A stretch of 64,000 nt of DNA. It comes from Cinnamomum chago (Eukaryota; Streptophyta; Magnoliopsida; Laurales; Lauraceae). Made by a program: the position numbers and the translations under genes. Each line of letters opens with the position of its first letter. The first letter of the stretch is position 1. This document shows positions 47,255-59,418 of the stretch, one piece after another. The stretch covers positions 109,508,001 through 109,572,000 of the forward strand of contig CP142452.1 in NCBI GenBank assembly GCA_038049695.1. Direction: 5' to 3'. The notes under the pieces were generated by a model. It searched no databases, had not been told where the DNA came from, and saw only the letters and a program-made list of their open reading frames with translations.

Positions 47255-50200
47255 ATGCATTTGAGCGAAAACGAAGGCATCGAAGGTAACGTGTTCGTCG
47301 TAACAGGTGGAGCTGGTTTTGTAGGAGCTGCTCTCTGCTTGGAGCTCATCAGAAGGGGCGCTCGCGAGGTTCGATCTCTCGATCTTCGCGTCTCTTCTCC
47401 ATGTTCTCTCCTCTTCAAAGACGCAGGCGTCGTCTCCATCCAAGGTCCGATTCTCATGTTTCATCGATCGATCGATCGATCTTCTTCTTGTTTTTTTAAT
47501 GAATCGTGAGGACTCAGATCTCTTTCTTTCTGCATCTGTTATGCTTTGGATCTCGGTATTTTTATTTTTTTTAATGAGGGGATTCGATTCTTCCCGATTC
47601 GATGTTTGGATCTGTTAAAGTCGATTTGAAGATGGATTAGGGTTTGGATCTTAGTTCGTTGGTTATGGTGATTTCCCTTCCATTTCTTTCTTCTTTGAAT
47701 TCTATTTTTTTTATGTTGCTCGTGTAGGAAATCTAAAGAGGCTCCGTTTCCATAAAGTCACACTGCAATTTCTATTAATAGAAACTACTAAATTTATACA
47801 AGAGAAATCAGTCATTGAGAAAATCTTCTGAATCTGTCGGTGCTGGTGTATCTGTATGATTCTTCCAGGATCTCTCATTGCGTGACTTGATAAAGATAGA
47901 CTGAGATTGTGAGTAACCTGATCAAAAGATGATTGTGAGGTCTGATTAGACTTATCGATGATAGGAGACAAAATTTTACAGTGAGATCACTGAGCCACTG
48001 GGGACTGAAGCTGAGTGCTGAGGGCTCACTTGATTGCCTTTGGAAATTGAGATTTAACATGTTTATACTAAAACATTTTCTTTTTTGATTTCTTGTCTTG
48101 CTTTCTTATGATACCATGATGCTTCAAAATAGGTGACAGGCCTTCTATATTCTATCTGATATTTCATTTTTTACATGTAAATTCAGTGTCCCTGATGTAT
48201 TGATGGCATGTCTTTCTCCAAGCTGCCTTATCCATCCTGTATCTGATCTGATATTTCATTTTTTACATGTAAAATCAGTGTCCCTGATGTATTGATGGCA
48301 TGTCTTTCTCCAAGCTGCCTTATCCATCCTGTATCTGAGTGCCGTCATAGCTTGCTAGCCTTCACTTTAAAATCCTCATTTGCGGATGAAAAACTGTAGT
48401 ATGTGTATTGGCATATGTGAACTCGTCTATAGTTAGGTAACAGGGATGTGGGGAAGTTCATTTCTTTTTTAATCCAGCAAAAATGTACAATTAGTAGGTC
48501 CTTCTATAGACAGACTATGTGGAAAGGGTCGCGGTCCCCTCATCAGTGAGATTATTAAGGGTTTCATTGATCCATTGAATGTCATACTTGATCAACAGTC
48601 CCCATTACTGCAGGGAGGGTCACCAGGGATGCACCTTTATAGCATTTATGATTGTGAAGTTGAATGTTTTTATAGCAAATGAAATAAGGTGATTGATAGG
48701 CAGGTTCTTCTCATTTGTGTTTACACCTCCACATTTTTTTTTTTCTTCAATTTTTTTAAAAAGATAAGCTGATTTGTAACTTTGAATCTTGTGGTTGCAA
48801 CAATGAGCGCCTTCCGACAACCATGCCACGATTTCAAATAATTCTTTGTGTTGATGTTTTAATTATTGTGCACAGCACTGTGATCCTAGGTTCAAACTTT
48901 ATTTTACAACTCATGTTAACTGTAGCATACTTTGAACTTTATTTTAATGAACTCTATGTTATAGGGGATGTGAGCCGAAAGAAAGATGTTGAAAAAGCTT
49001 TACGTGGGGCAAATTGTGTTTTCCACCTTGCCTCATACGGTATGTCAGGGAAGGAAATGCTCCAAGTTGGGCGTGTTGATGAAGTGAATATATGTGGAAC
49101 CTGCAATGTATTGGATGCATGCCATGAGTTTGGTGTTAGGAGGCTTGTCTATGTGAGCACATACAATGTGGTTTTTGGAGGAAAGGAGATTGTAAATGGC
49201 AATGAAGCATTGCCATATTTCCCACTTGATGATCATGTTGATTCATATGGGCGCACTAAATCAGCTGCTGAGCAGCTAGTCCTGAAAAGCAATGGCCGAG
49301 CTTCCAAGTATGTATCTATTCCTAGTCTTGAAAGGCACACCCCCTTTTGTGGGGCCCAACATGATGCATGGCAATCATATAGTAGGGCAGTGGTGAAGCT
49401 TACACTAACAAGATGATTCTTAACCTTGATTTTGATGCTTCAAAGTTTAATGTTTCCTTGAGTGCAATTTTCGTTGTGATTCTATCCATGGATTGACAAT
49501 AGTTTGTATGAGTGTCAAATTGAGGCAAGTTCTAATTCATGAGGGATTGTTTATGTGTGTGAGGGGCTTGGATCAATAATGGGTGGGCCTGTTGTATAAA
49601 CTAAAAAGTTGCTAAAAAGTGCAACCCATCTCAAATCACCACAATGGAGGCCTCCCATGATAAATCCAAACCCTTGTGCGGAGCTAACTCTCCAAATTTG
49701 GCAGGCAGTCTAGTTTGACACCATCCAATTGTTATCCATTGTTAGAGTCAACGCAGGAGCAGCAAAGAATCACCAGACTGTCAAACTCTTGGGCTTTAAA
49801 TTATATGGCATTCATCATCCAATTAAGATGATTTTTGGTCCACTTTCACCCTAGGATCTTCATATCCCTCTATGCCACTCTCATGACTAGCATGCATCCT
49901 GGTGGACCATGCCCGCTCAGGAGCCCACTAGGGACAGGATGGCTGCTATATGTAGAGCAGTGTTTGGATGGGAGGTGAGGTGAATGAAGTTTTACCCCAT
50001 CCAGTCACTTTAACTTGATTCGACTAGGCCATCAAAATCTCGTCCATTATGAAGTTATAAAATATCAACAAGTAGGATGTGGGTTGGGGTTAGGGTGACT
50101 GGATGTGGGTAGGGTTGTCAATGAGCTGAGCCAGCTCAAGGTCGGGTTCAACACAATCCGAGCTCAATCTCAGCTCGATTAGCTCACAGGTACAGCTTGA

Positions 50201-51871
50201 ATCATGGTCTGTTGAGCTCAGCTTGGCTTGAGCTCGACTTGGTTAAGGGCTTGGTTCAAGCTCGAGCACAGCTTGCTCAAGTTAATGTTCTAGATGAGCC
50301 CAAGCTCACACTTTGCTCATTTATATTATAATTGAGCTCTACCCTGAGCTTGAGTTTGAGCTTGGCCAATCTCAGCTTGTGTACTAACCCGATATGGCGG
50401 TGAAAAAACAGCTGATCAAAAGGTTATATCGATATATTCAATGGCCAAGAAGCTTCTCGGTCAATAATTACAATGGCAGCTAAGAAAGTTACCAGCAAAC
50501 AATTATAATGGTATATTCAATGGCCAAGAAGCTTCTCGGTCAATAATTACAATGGCAGCTAAGAAAGTTACCAGCAAACAATTATAATGGCTTGGTCCAA
50601 AGTTGAATGTAAATCTGTCCAAGATCAAATTTGGGCACATGAGAATACATACGTGGTTCATGTCTGATAAAGTCGGATTGACCCTATGTTGGCCCAATTA
50701 AAAAATTTGCAACTTTTGACTGGGCCTTGTTGAACCATTGCATGCGTGTGTGCATGTCATCCCCCCTCAACCATCCCTGATTGCTCACTTTTTGTTTGGA
50801 ATTAGTGACTTTGAGGCCATGACATGCACAACTATCTTGACCTGATGAGGATGGTTTCCATGAGGTCCAGTCTTTGATTGGTATGCATATCAGAAGACAG
50901 CACACGACTGCTCATGATAAAATCATGCGGTTCAGTTTACAAGGAATCACTTTTGCTTCCTGATATTATCATCTCCTTTAAACATCTTCTTCATCTATTC
51001 AAGGAAAATGAGCCATTTTGGTCATCTTTTACTATTGTCTAGAAAAAAGAATGGAGCCCGACTCTATACTTGTGCAATTCGTCCTGCTGCAATTTATGGA
51101 CCAGGTGAAGAGAGGCATTTTCCTAGGATAATCTCTTTTGCAAAGATGGGCCTATTGGCATTCAAAATAGGTGATGGAAGAGTCAAGACAGATTGGGTTT
51201 ATGTGGATAATCTAGTTCTTGCCCTAATATTGGCAAGCATGGGACTTCTGGATGATATTCCTGGTAAAGAAGGACGACCAATTGCTGCTGGGCAGCCATA
51301 TTTCATATCTGATGGTAATTTCTGATCTATTGCAGTGAAATACTTTGTTTAGTTTATTTTGCATTGAAATTATTTTTGATATATATTGCAGTGTAGTTTT
51401 TTTCTCTTTCTTTCTTTCTTTCTTTCTCTGCCATGTAAGAAGGCGCCCAACGGAGGCACCTGTTAAAAAGCGTGAAAGCATGGAGATTGTCCGGAGTAGG
51501 AGAGGGAGACCCAAGAGAAGTTGGAAAGAAACTATTAAACATGACCTTGCCTACATGGATCTAACGGAGGGCATGACCCTAAACAGATTTGATTGGCGTC
51601 GTCAAATCCATATAGTCGACCCCACCTAGTGGGAAAAGGCTTGGTTTGGTTTGGTTTCTCTCTCTCTTTGTCTCTCTCTTTTTTTTTTTTTTTTTTTATT
51701 GTGTGTGGTTTGGTTGGTACCATGACTTGAGCCTGCAACACTATGATTCTAACTAGACTGGGTGGGGGGAAATATGGAAATTGAAAATTTCAGATCTGAG
51801 AGAGGGTAATAGGAATCTAGATGGCACCTCAGATGTGAGGCAGCGTGGGTAGTGAGTTTTTTAGAAGGGGG

Positions 51872-51935
<64 letters not shown>

Positions 51936-53880
51936 ACTCATGTATCTTTTATACTAATTTTAGAAGATTAGAACTAGTGTTGGAAAAAATGACAGTACCT
52001 TAATGAAAACATGATGTGTCTTAAAATTCTATTTTTACATGACATTATTCTTTCATTTTTAAAGAATTTTTTTACATGTTATGTTTTTCTATACTTTTGT
52101 AGGAGGTTGGACTCTATGATGCGATTCGATCTGGCTCGGTCAAGTTGCATGCAACTTGGTCAAGTCAACTCGACAGGAGGACCGAGTAGCCCCCCATGTT
52201 TGATTTTTAGAACCTTGACTCAAGGTGAGGAGTTGGGGGGTGGGGGGTGGGGTGAGATTCTATGGAATGCAGAAACCACTGGAGAAGCTGTGGTGTACTT
52301 CCACTTCTTGCATTCCAAAGAATTTTCCCAAAGGCCCTTGCTTGTTTTTCAATATTGATGAATTCCAATCCTCCTGCTTTACAAACAAATACCTTTTGTT
52401 GCTTATAGCAGTTATTTTTTCATCTTGATAAATCACTTTCTGTTTTATTACAGGGTCGCCCGTGAATTCCTTTGAATTTCTGCGCCCTCTACTTCAGAGC
52501 TTAGATTATGACTTGCCAAAGATAACGATAAGTGTCCCTACTGCTCTTCTTTTGGGAAAAATCTTTGAGGTCATTTATACTATGCTATATCCATGGTTGA
52601 ATCGTTCTTGGCTCCCTCAGCCTATGATCCTTCCTGCTGAAGTATACAAGGTCCGTTCTGCTCACCTGCTGAGTGAAATTGTCTTATATGCCTGTCTTTA
52701 ACCGTAACCTCATCTTATCTCAACCTTAATTTGAACTTGTTGATCAATCAATGCTCAAGAATGTAGAAGTAAAGGATAGAGAGAGTAGTAAGAAAACCTT
52801 TAGTTATTGCTTACATAATGTCATATGCAGCCTATGTAATGACTGTAAGCTAGACTACTGGTAACTATCTTACTATGTGCAATTTTTTTTTCTTTTTTAT
52901 TATATTTGCAGCCATAGACTGCCTTTATTTATTTATTTACTCATTTTATGGAATCGTCTTGATATTTTGTTTAACCAAAACAGTATTTAAAATTGGAAGC
53001 TATTGTTTTGCTGTTTCTCAAGTCTCTTGTCTTTGTTAAATATCACTAATTACTTCCAGAGCTTGACAATGTTTTCCTTATAGTAGTTATTCAAAAAAAG
53101 AAAAATAACCAAAAAAAGAAAAGAAAGAAAAATAGTTGTATTCTGCAGTATAATCTATCACAACTATTTGAGGAGTTTTCACCTCGTAATTGAGTTCTTG
53201 TTTCACTGAGCTTTTGTATCACTTCTTAATTGCGAAAATGTTCTTTGAAAAGTGCAAACTGCATGCCTGCATGCCCATCCATTTTAGCTTGAAATTCTAT
53301 ATTGTCCTATAGAATCAATTACAGTTTAAAACCCATGCTTGTTGTAATCAGGTGCATCTTTCTTGTCACAATCAGTGTGGTTGCTCCTTGCCAGTTTTTT
53401 TTTTTTTGGCAGAGAGATTGACTTGCTTGAGCTATTGTTTTATAGGTTGGTGTTACCCACTACTTCTCTTTCCTTAAAGCAAAGGAAGAGCTTGGCTACA
53501 TTCCATTGGTCAATCCGCGTGAAGGCATGGCTGCAACAATCTCCTACTGGCAGGAAAAGAAGAGGAAGTCATTAGATGGGCCAACAATATTTGCATGGTT
53601 CTTTTGCATTATTGGAATGTCACTGTTGTTCTATGCTGCTTTTATGCCCCCTTTTGGGCCTTTGGAATGGGTAAGATCTATTGCCCTTTTCTTACACCGG
53701 TCATTGACAGGTGTTCGTGTAGCTTTCATATTAGCAGCAGCAGCTCATGTTGTGGAGGCCGTGTACGCCTGGCATCTTTCAAAGAGGGTTGATCCTGGGA
53801 ATTCAAGAGGCTGGTTTTGGCAGACTCTGGCACTTGGAATCTTCTCCCTCCGGTTCCTGCTGAAGAGGGCGAAGAGTTGA
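47255..53880 (+). CDS. 3-beta-HSD-like short-chain dehydrogenase, membrane-anchored
   Basis: NAD(P)-dependent extended SDR of the 3-beta-hydroxysteroid dehydrogenase/isomerase group; the substrate in plants is uncertain. Five exons, 47255-47444, 48965-49307, 51043-51314, 52454-52650 and 53446-53880, join in phase to 478 residues. Visible: Rossmann motif TGGAGFVG (17-24); Asp-rich NAD-site context (SLDLR, GDVSRKKDV); the active-site pair Y158-GRT-K162; RPAAIYGPGEERH; DWVYVDNLVLAL. The last exon adds three hydrophobic segments (about 380-402, 422-443, 456-472) and a basic end FLLKRAKS, suggesting ER membrane anchoring. From memory it matches Arabidopsis At2g33630 closely along its length. Introns carry a 92-bp and a 79-bp tandem duplication, an AGCTC-rich repeat, a LINE tail and a (GA)n microsatellite. 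The start is supported by MHLSENEGIEG, which I recall as conserved. Confidence 0.93.
48155..48338. repeat. 92-bp tandem duplication
   Basis: Copies 48155-48246 and 48247-48338 are almost identical, both running from TCTGATATTTCATTTTT to CCATCCTGTATCTGA; I see a single T/A difference. In intron 1 of the SDR gene. Very recent. Confidence 0.93.
50110..50395. mobile_element. AGCTC-rich repeat with TAGGGTTGTCAATGAGC end (hAT-like)
   Basis: Begins TAGGGTTGTCAATGAGCTGAGCC, a terminus style common in plant hAT elements. It is then filled with GAGCTC, AGCTTGAG and GCTCGAG-like words in both orientations up to about 50395. The other end and a target duplication are not evident, so it may be a partial copy. 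In intron 2 of the SDR gene. Confidence 0.45.
50433..50590. repeat. 79-bp tandem duplication
   Basis: Copies 50433-50511 and 50512-50590 appear identical by eye, both running from TATATTCAATGGCC to CAATTATAATGG. In intron 2 of the SDR gene. Identity implies a very recent event or an assembly artefact. Confidence 0.93.
51436..51657 (+). mobile_element. LINE 3' end (reverse-transcriptase C-terminus and tail)
   Basis: The plus-strand frame reads RRPTEAPVKKRE...RRGRPKRSWKETIKHDL, then FDWRRQIHIVDPT and a stop at 51627-51629. This is the C-terminal end seen in a widespread plant LINE group (RGRPKxTWxExIKxDL...WRxxIHVADPT). The 3' tail follows as CCCACCTAGTGGGAAAAGGCTTGGTTTGGTTTGG. It is strongly 5'-truncated and lies in intron 3 of the SDR gene between pyrimidine-rich simple repeats. 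Confidence 0.75.
51875..51933. repeat. (GA)n microsatellite
   Basis: About 29 uninterrupted GA units in intron 3 of the SDR gene. Confidence 0.95.
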
Positions 53881-56585
53881 GACAAAATTTATTTTGTATT
53901 ACCTCATTGAGGTGGAAAAGCTGAGATGATACCCCACCTCACCCCAATGAAATAATGTGGCCAGGCTTTATGTCAGTCTCTGTGCTGCAGCTTGGTGCGC
54001 CATGGTTTCTTTTGCATGCAGGCTTGCGTTGGGTGTGTACCATACATGCCCGCCTACCTTTGGTAGTAGGGGTGTGATTACTGGAATCAAAGCAAATCTT
54101 AGCTATCAAATTTGGAGCATTTAACTATGTTGATTTCGTCACTCGATTGTGCATATCAATAAATCACCAGCATACATAGTTCTTGGGAGAGGATAGAACT
54201 AGAAAAGCCTCTTCCCAACTACAACTACAACGATTTGTCTTTGCAGTTTGGCCGTGCCTAACCCTATTGGATTTTTATTTTTTTTTCGTTTTGGTACCAT
54301 AAATGGGCATGGTGGTTTTGTGGCCTTTGGGCTGAGAGGTGACTTGAGGCATGCTGGTTGCGTTGGTTAACTTTGCCAACAGTTGCAGGATGTCTCTCTC
54401 AATGTGCCGTTGTGGCTGACAGCCTTTTACCTTGGAATCCTTCACGCTTGGCTCCTTGGATAACTGCGATTGGTCCATTCCTAAAAGCCAATGAGCTGTG
54501 CAAATTCGGAGGCCAATTCACAAAACTTTTGCTGTGTTTGGGTTCTAGCACCCTAGGGCACAAGTGTGCAGAGTTTTTATTAACTTTGCAATTGAGAAAT
54601 TAAATAAATTGAATTGCAATCGTGGGTTTTGTTCAAGTGTGCGGACCTGGCTTTGGGTGTTTTGCTTATGCATCCTTCAAATTCATCCTCGCATGTATGC
54701 ATGTCCAGAGTGTGGATATCTATAATCCTAAGGCCGTGTATTTGCTCAACCAGCTATAGGTCATCATTGGACTGGTGGAAATAAAGGGATATCACTTGGT
54801 TTATTAGTGACTGCCCGTGATTCGCTTTACTATCAGATGCAGAAACTTGATCACCCAAGCTGTCATGCATATACGTGCAAATGTACAGTAGTGCTTTACA
54901 TCGGATGGACATGCTCATCAACACAAGTTAAAATTCAGCATGAAAAGCTTAGTCGTGTAGGGCTGTTAAACACTTGTTTAAAAAGGAAATATCCGACCAC
55001 TTAAATTAACCATTTTCCAAAAGATAATCGAGACTTAAGTAACATGTGGACAATCCCGTTACAGGAGAAAAACCAAGGGAATGGTCTTTTTTTTATGATG
55101 TTTCAAATTAGCGAGTTTAATGAGAATCCTGTTTTTTTCCTTTTATTACCGAAACAATCAAAATTAAGAACGACCATCTCAGAGGACTACATTCACACCC
55201 GTCAGTAATTGAACTGAGGTATAATGTACGTGGGAGAGTCTAATCTTTATAGACGCATTACACTTACTGAACAAAGAAAAACCATACTACCAGTTTGATT
55301 GGACGATCAAAAAACCATCATAGAAAAATTGAAGACTTACCCGCACTCTATTATATAGACTTTACCATAATTCTCCTGCTCCCAGGCTTTTTTATCTCAA
55401 CACTCTCAAAAGAAGAGCCAAATTTCAACAAGCATATCAAAGACACGAAAGAAGAGGCATTAGCACTCAACAAAAACTCATTGGATTCTGATCCTTTTTT
55501 TTCTTTCCCTCCGTTGAAAAAGAGAGACCACTATACTCCTTGGTATCCACGCACGACTGTCTGCAGTCGATTTAGGGACCTTCTTTCCTCCCTGCTACCC
55601 CTGCATAGAGCCAAATGACGGGCGGCATTTCTCCTCTTTTTGACAATTGCAGTCTCTGCCTACTATTACCTATCAAATGACCAAACTACCCTTCCCTCTT
55701 TATGGAGTCACCTTCCCAATTATCCAGCCTCTTTAAAAAAGAGAGGACTCGGGAGAGTAATATGGGCCACTTGTGTCCCATTTAGCGGGAAACAGCACAA
55801 ACGAGCAAAATCACGAGGCCTCTTAAAAGCTGATAATTTAGATGACAGTAAAAAATTGAGTCCTCTCCTGTGACCGTAAATGGAATTTTCATAATCCACC
55901 GTGTCACCGCAGGCAGTCACCGCAGGCAGAGTCTGTTATGCATCAAGTCCGTCATATCACCATATAGACAGCCTGTCATGCATCCGAGCAGGACTATCCG
56001 CAGTGATATAGAGGACTCTGAGTGGTCCACTCACAATTAGTAAGACCACTCGAGGGATCTCAATCCGTAAAAAACTTGCCGATCCCAACATCTCAGACTC
56101 ATGGGCCCCACTTACTTTACTATGCCATTTCTATTCCCCTACAAATACAGGAAAAAGAAACGGTCCTCAAAGTAAAACAAGGAGAACAAAAAGACACCGT
56201 GATCATCGTTTCAACCTTTTTGGATCCAAGAAAATGCATCACATGGCACCATGGATCCCAGTTCACGTTTGACAATACTACCACCCTCTCTTATCAGAAC
56301 CTAATCGGTAAGCACCCACACGCCCGGATCTAGAAGCGTCAATGTGTGAACGAATAAAGGACTCCACCAAAACCAGTTGGGCCATCATCTCCTTCAGAAA
56401 TCAAAAGAGGTCTTATTTCTCCTGTCTAATCAATACATGAGAATCTCATATTAAGAAATAGGAAATAATATATTTTGTATATGGGCCTTCTATCTTTACA
56501 CCCCTGTTTCCTGGGCTTGAATCTTTAAAGGGGAAAAGGGCATCAAAGCCATGTCTCATAGCCTACAGAGCCTCCTCTCTCACAA
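53881..56585. other. Intergenic region before the expansin gene
   Basis: About 2.7 kb. The first 100-300 bp are the SDR 3' region (AATAAA-like at about 54158). No further gene, tRNA or definite transposon can be supported. The 103-codon frame at 56022-56333 and 107-codon frame at 55295-55618 have no recognisable features. Confidence 0.5.
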
Positions 56586-58277
56586 ATGGATTCTTTCACG
56601 ACCATCTTAATCTGTTTGATCATAACAAACACCAGATGGATAGTAGCCAGAGAAGGGGAATGGAGGTCTGCAACTGCTACATACACAAACGAAACAGATG
56701 GACCTATAATCACAGGTGTCTTTCTAGCTTCTATCTTTTACCATATGAAGAAACAACATTTAATAGAAAACCAGTGCTAATGTTTAGGAGCTGAGTTGTA
56801 GTTGTTGTTTGGAACTGATTACTAGCATCTTCTTTCTCTGTTTTCTCAGTGTATTCAATATTCCTTCAATACTGGTGTCTTAGTACAAAAGTTTTTGCTT
56901 TCTTTTCTAGGTTTCTTGCAAACCTTCTCCTTCCTCTTTCTTATTTGTAGATATTATATATCTCAGGAGGTGCTTGTGGATATGGAGACCTGCACAAGAC
57001 TTATGGAAAATACAGTGCTGGGTTGAGTACGGGGCTGTTTAACAGAGGGAGTACCTGCGGCGGTTGCTTTGAGGTGAGATGTGTTGATCACATCCACTGG
57101 TGCCTGCAAGGAAGCCCTTCTGTTATTGTGACAGCAACGGATTTCTGCCCTCCAAACTATGGCCTCCCAAATGATTATGGTGGCTGGTGTAATTACCCAC
57201 GAGAGCATTTCGAGATGTCCAAATCGGCTTTCGCTGAAATGGCAGAGAAACAAGCGGATATAGTGCCTGTTCAGTATAGGAGGTAAGAGAACATTTTATT
57301 TCCAACCAATTGGTAGATGTAAAAATGAAAAATAAAATTTAATTTTGTTGCTAATCCATGACCATGCACAGGAGTTGTTCATTTCCTTAAAAATTGCTAT
57401 GTCAATTCAGTCTTTTAGGCATGCCAGACATGCCGTCATAACTAAGCACTCTAATAGGGAAAAAGAAAAGAAGAAAACTTTGTACACTATTGGCTACTTT
57501 CATTTTAGTAGCATTAATATATTAGAAAACTTGGTACAATGTTGGCCAGCCAGAATCCAAGCTACGGAGGTCAGTGGGTGACAATGAAGATTGTGATATT
57601 ATTATTATTTTGGAATACTAGCTTTTGCTAATGAGTCAGTATAATAATTTCAACTATTCAGAGAAAAAAATAATTAAGTCAAATTAAACTATTGCTTTGA
57701 TATAGCTGTTTGGAGGAAACCTTAATTTTGATCTTCATCTAATGGTTATATGGCTGTTTTTATGACTCTAATCCTCAGTTCGAAGGGAAGGTAGAACCTG
57801 ATTCTGAAACAAGAAGTCCGTCTTGGGAAATCTTAAAACATAAAAACTTTTTGATTCACCTTAACATTTTTGCTATCATGATATGTCAAGTATAAATTTC
57901 ATACCTTGATTTTCTAACTAATGCAAGAAGGTAATCATTATTATGTGGTTTCATTTAGGGTAAACTGTGAGAGAAATGGTGGGCTGAGATTCACCCTCCT
58001 CGGGCATTCTCACTTTTATCAGGTTTTAATCACCAATGTGGGCTTGGATGGAGAAGTGATTGCAGTGAAAGTGAAGGGGTCAAGAACAGGATGGATACCT
58101 ATGGGAAGAAACTGGGGACAGAACTGGCAATGTGATATAGACCTAAGGGATCAGCCACTGTCGTTTGAGGTCACCAGCAGCAGTGACAAAACTGTAACAT
58201 CCTACAACGTTGCTCCAGCAAAGTGGCAGTTTGGTCAGACATTTGAAGGAAAACAGTTTAGAAGCGAACGGTTATAA
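56586..58277 (+). CDS. Alpha-expansin, divergent HFE type
   Basis: Secreted non-enzymatic cell-wall loosening protein. Three exons, 56586-56715, 56967-57282 and 57959-58277, give 254 residues, the usual expansin length. A signal peptide ([21 protein letters not shown]) is followed by the GH45-like domain: GACGYGDL (45-52), [15 protein letters not shown] (68-82), TATDFCPPN (99-107), then HFEMS (124-128). The C-terminal CBM63-like domain has [28 protein letters not shown], and [19 protein letters not shown]. Two family landmarks differ. The usual GTMGG before ACGYG is replaced by GPIITGG, and the HFD motif has Glu in place of Asp. I recall Glu here in an EXPA13/EXPA20-like branch, so it may be a clade trait rather than decay. 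Both introns are at typical expansin positions. The start gives the signal peptide directly. Confidence 0.95.
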
Positions 58278-59418
58278 GAAGCTAGCTTCGATAACCAAAA
58301 AAGAGGCAATTGGCAAAAGCAAATGAGAAAAAAGAATGGTAATATATTGTATCATTCTGAAAACATAAATACATATATTTTGGGGGATAAAAACTCAGAT
58401 CTAGGCATCTATAGATTCTCTTGCAGACAAGTTACTCAAAAGCATCTACCAATGTTTTTACAAGGACTCAAAAGAGTTCAGGAGAAGGTCAAAGAAAGTG
58501 AGCCAATTAGATCATTATCAATAGCAATCATGAGCAAACGACAAGGAGAGCATGTGGTCCCATGGAACTTTTTCTGTATGTCAAGATGGGAAAATATGTT
58601 TGCTGATGGAAAGAATACTTGCCTTAATGGAGGCTTTTCCTCTGCTTCTGTTCCCTATTTAAATCTTCTTTCTTCCCATATATGAATATAACTGAACTTT
58701 ATAGATTGTATGATCAATCAACCATCATTTACTTTACAAAAGATTACCACCTGAATCAAGCAGCTGTTTTACAAGTAACCATGCTCCTCCTTCACCTGGA
58801 TAAATTTATCTCTTTTTATTGTAAAACTACTCCATAATGTGGTACAAACATCAGTACATAAATGCATAAAAAAAATTTTCATTACAGAATATACATAACA
58901 GAAATAATCAAAATCAAAATAAAAGCAGAAGAGCAGAAGTTTTATTCTGACTTGTGACGGTGCATGTCCATCACTAGTCTAAGAAACAGATGCCAACAGT
59001 GCAATTTTAATATCACCTGCTATTCCAGTCATAATCCATTGCAGTCCCTGCACCAAGAAACTCAATAAGGTAATCGGTTTTTGAAAGTTATGAAATATAG
59101 CAAGGTTTTCTGTTCTGTGCCAAGTTTTGACAGTGACAATAGGCTCAATATTACATTTGAAATCAGCTAATGAGTAATGGAACCATGTGCAAAAGATGCT
59201 ACAGCAGTTAAGTAGTGACTAGATTAAAATGCGTAATATATATATATTACAAATCACATACTTATGAGATATAGATCCATTGGATTTGTAAGGCGCTCCA
59301 TTGTAGATGAAGTGATGCTGCATGTACTGAAAATGACTATTAAAAAAAATTTTAATTCTTTTTTTTCTCTTGGGGGTACATTAGAAGATCTTGAAATGGC
59401 ATTTGAAACGCGCATAAT
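58278..59418. other. Convergent intergenic region
   Basis: The 3' flanks of the expansin (+) and the THA8-like gene (-). AT-rich; no gene or recognisable element is seen. The frame at 58323-58685 is not protein-like. Confidence 0.5.

Noticed and set aside
56022-56333. 103-codon frame before the expansin
   Set aside because: No recognised domain; lies in the 5' flank without splice signals linking it to the expansin.
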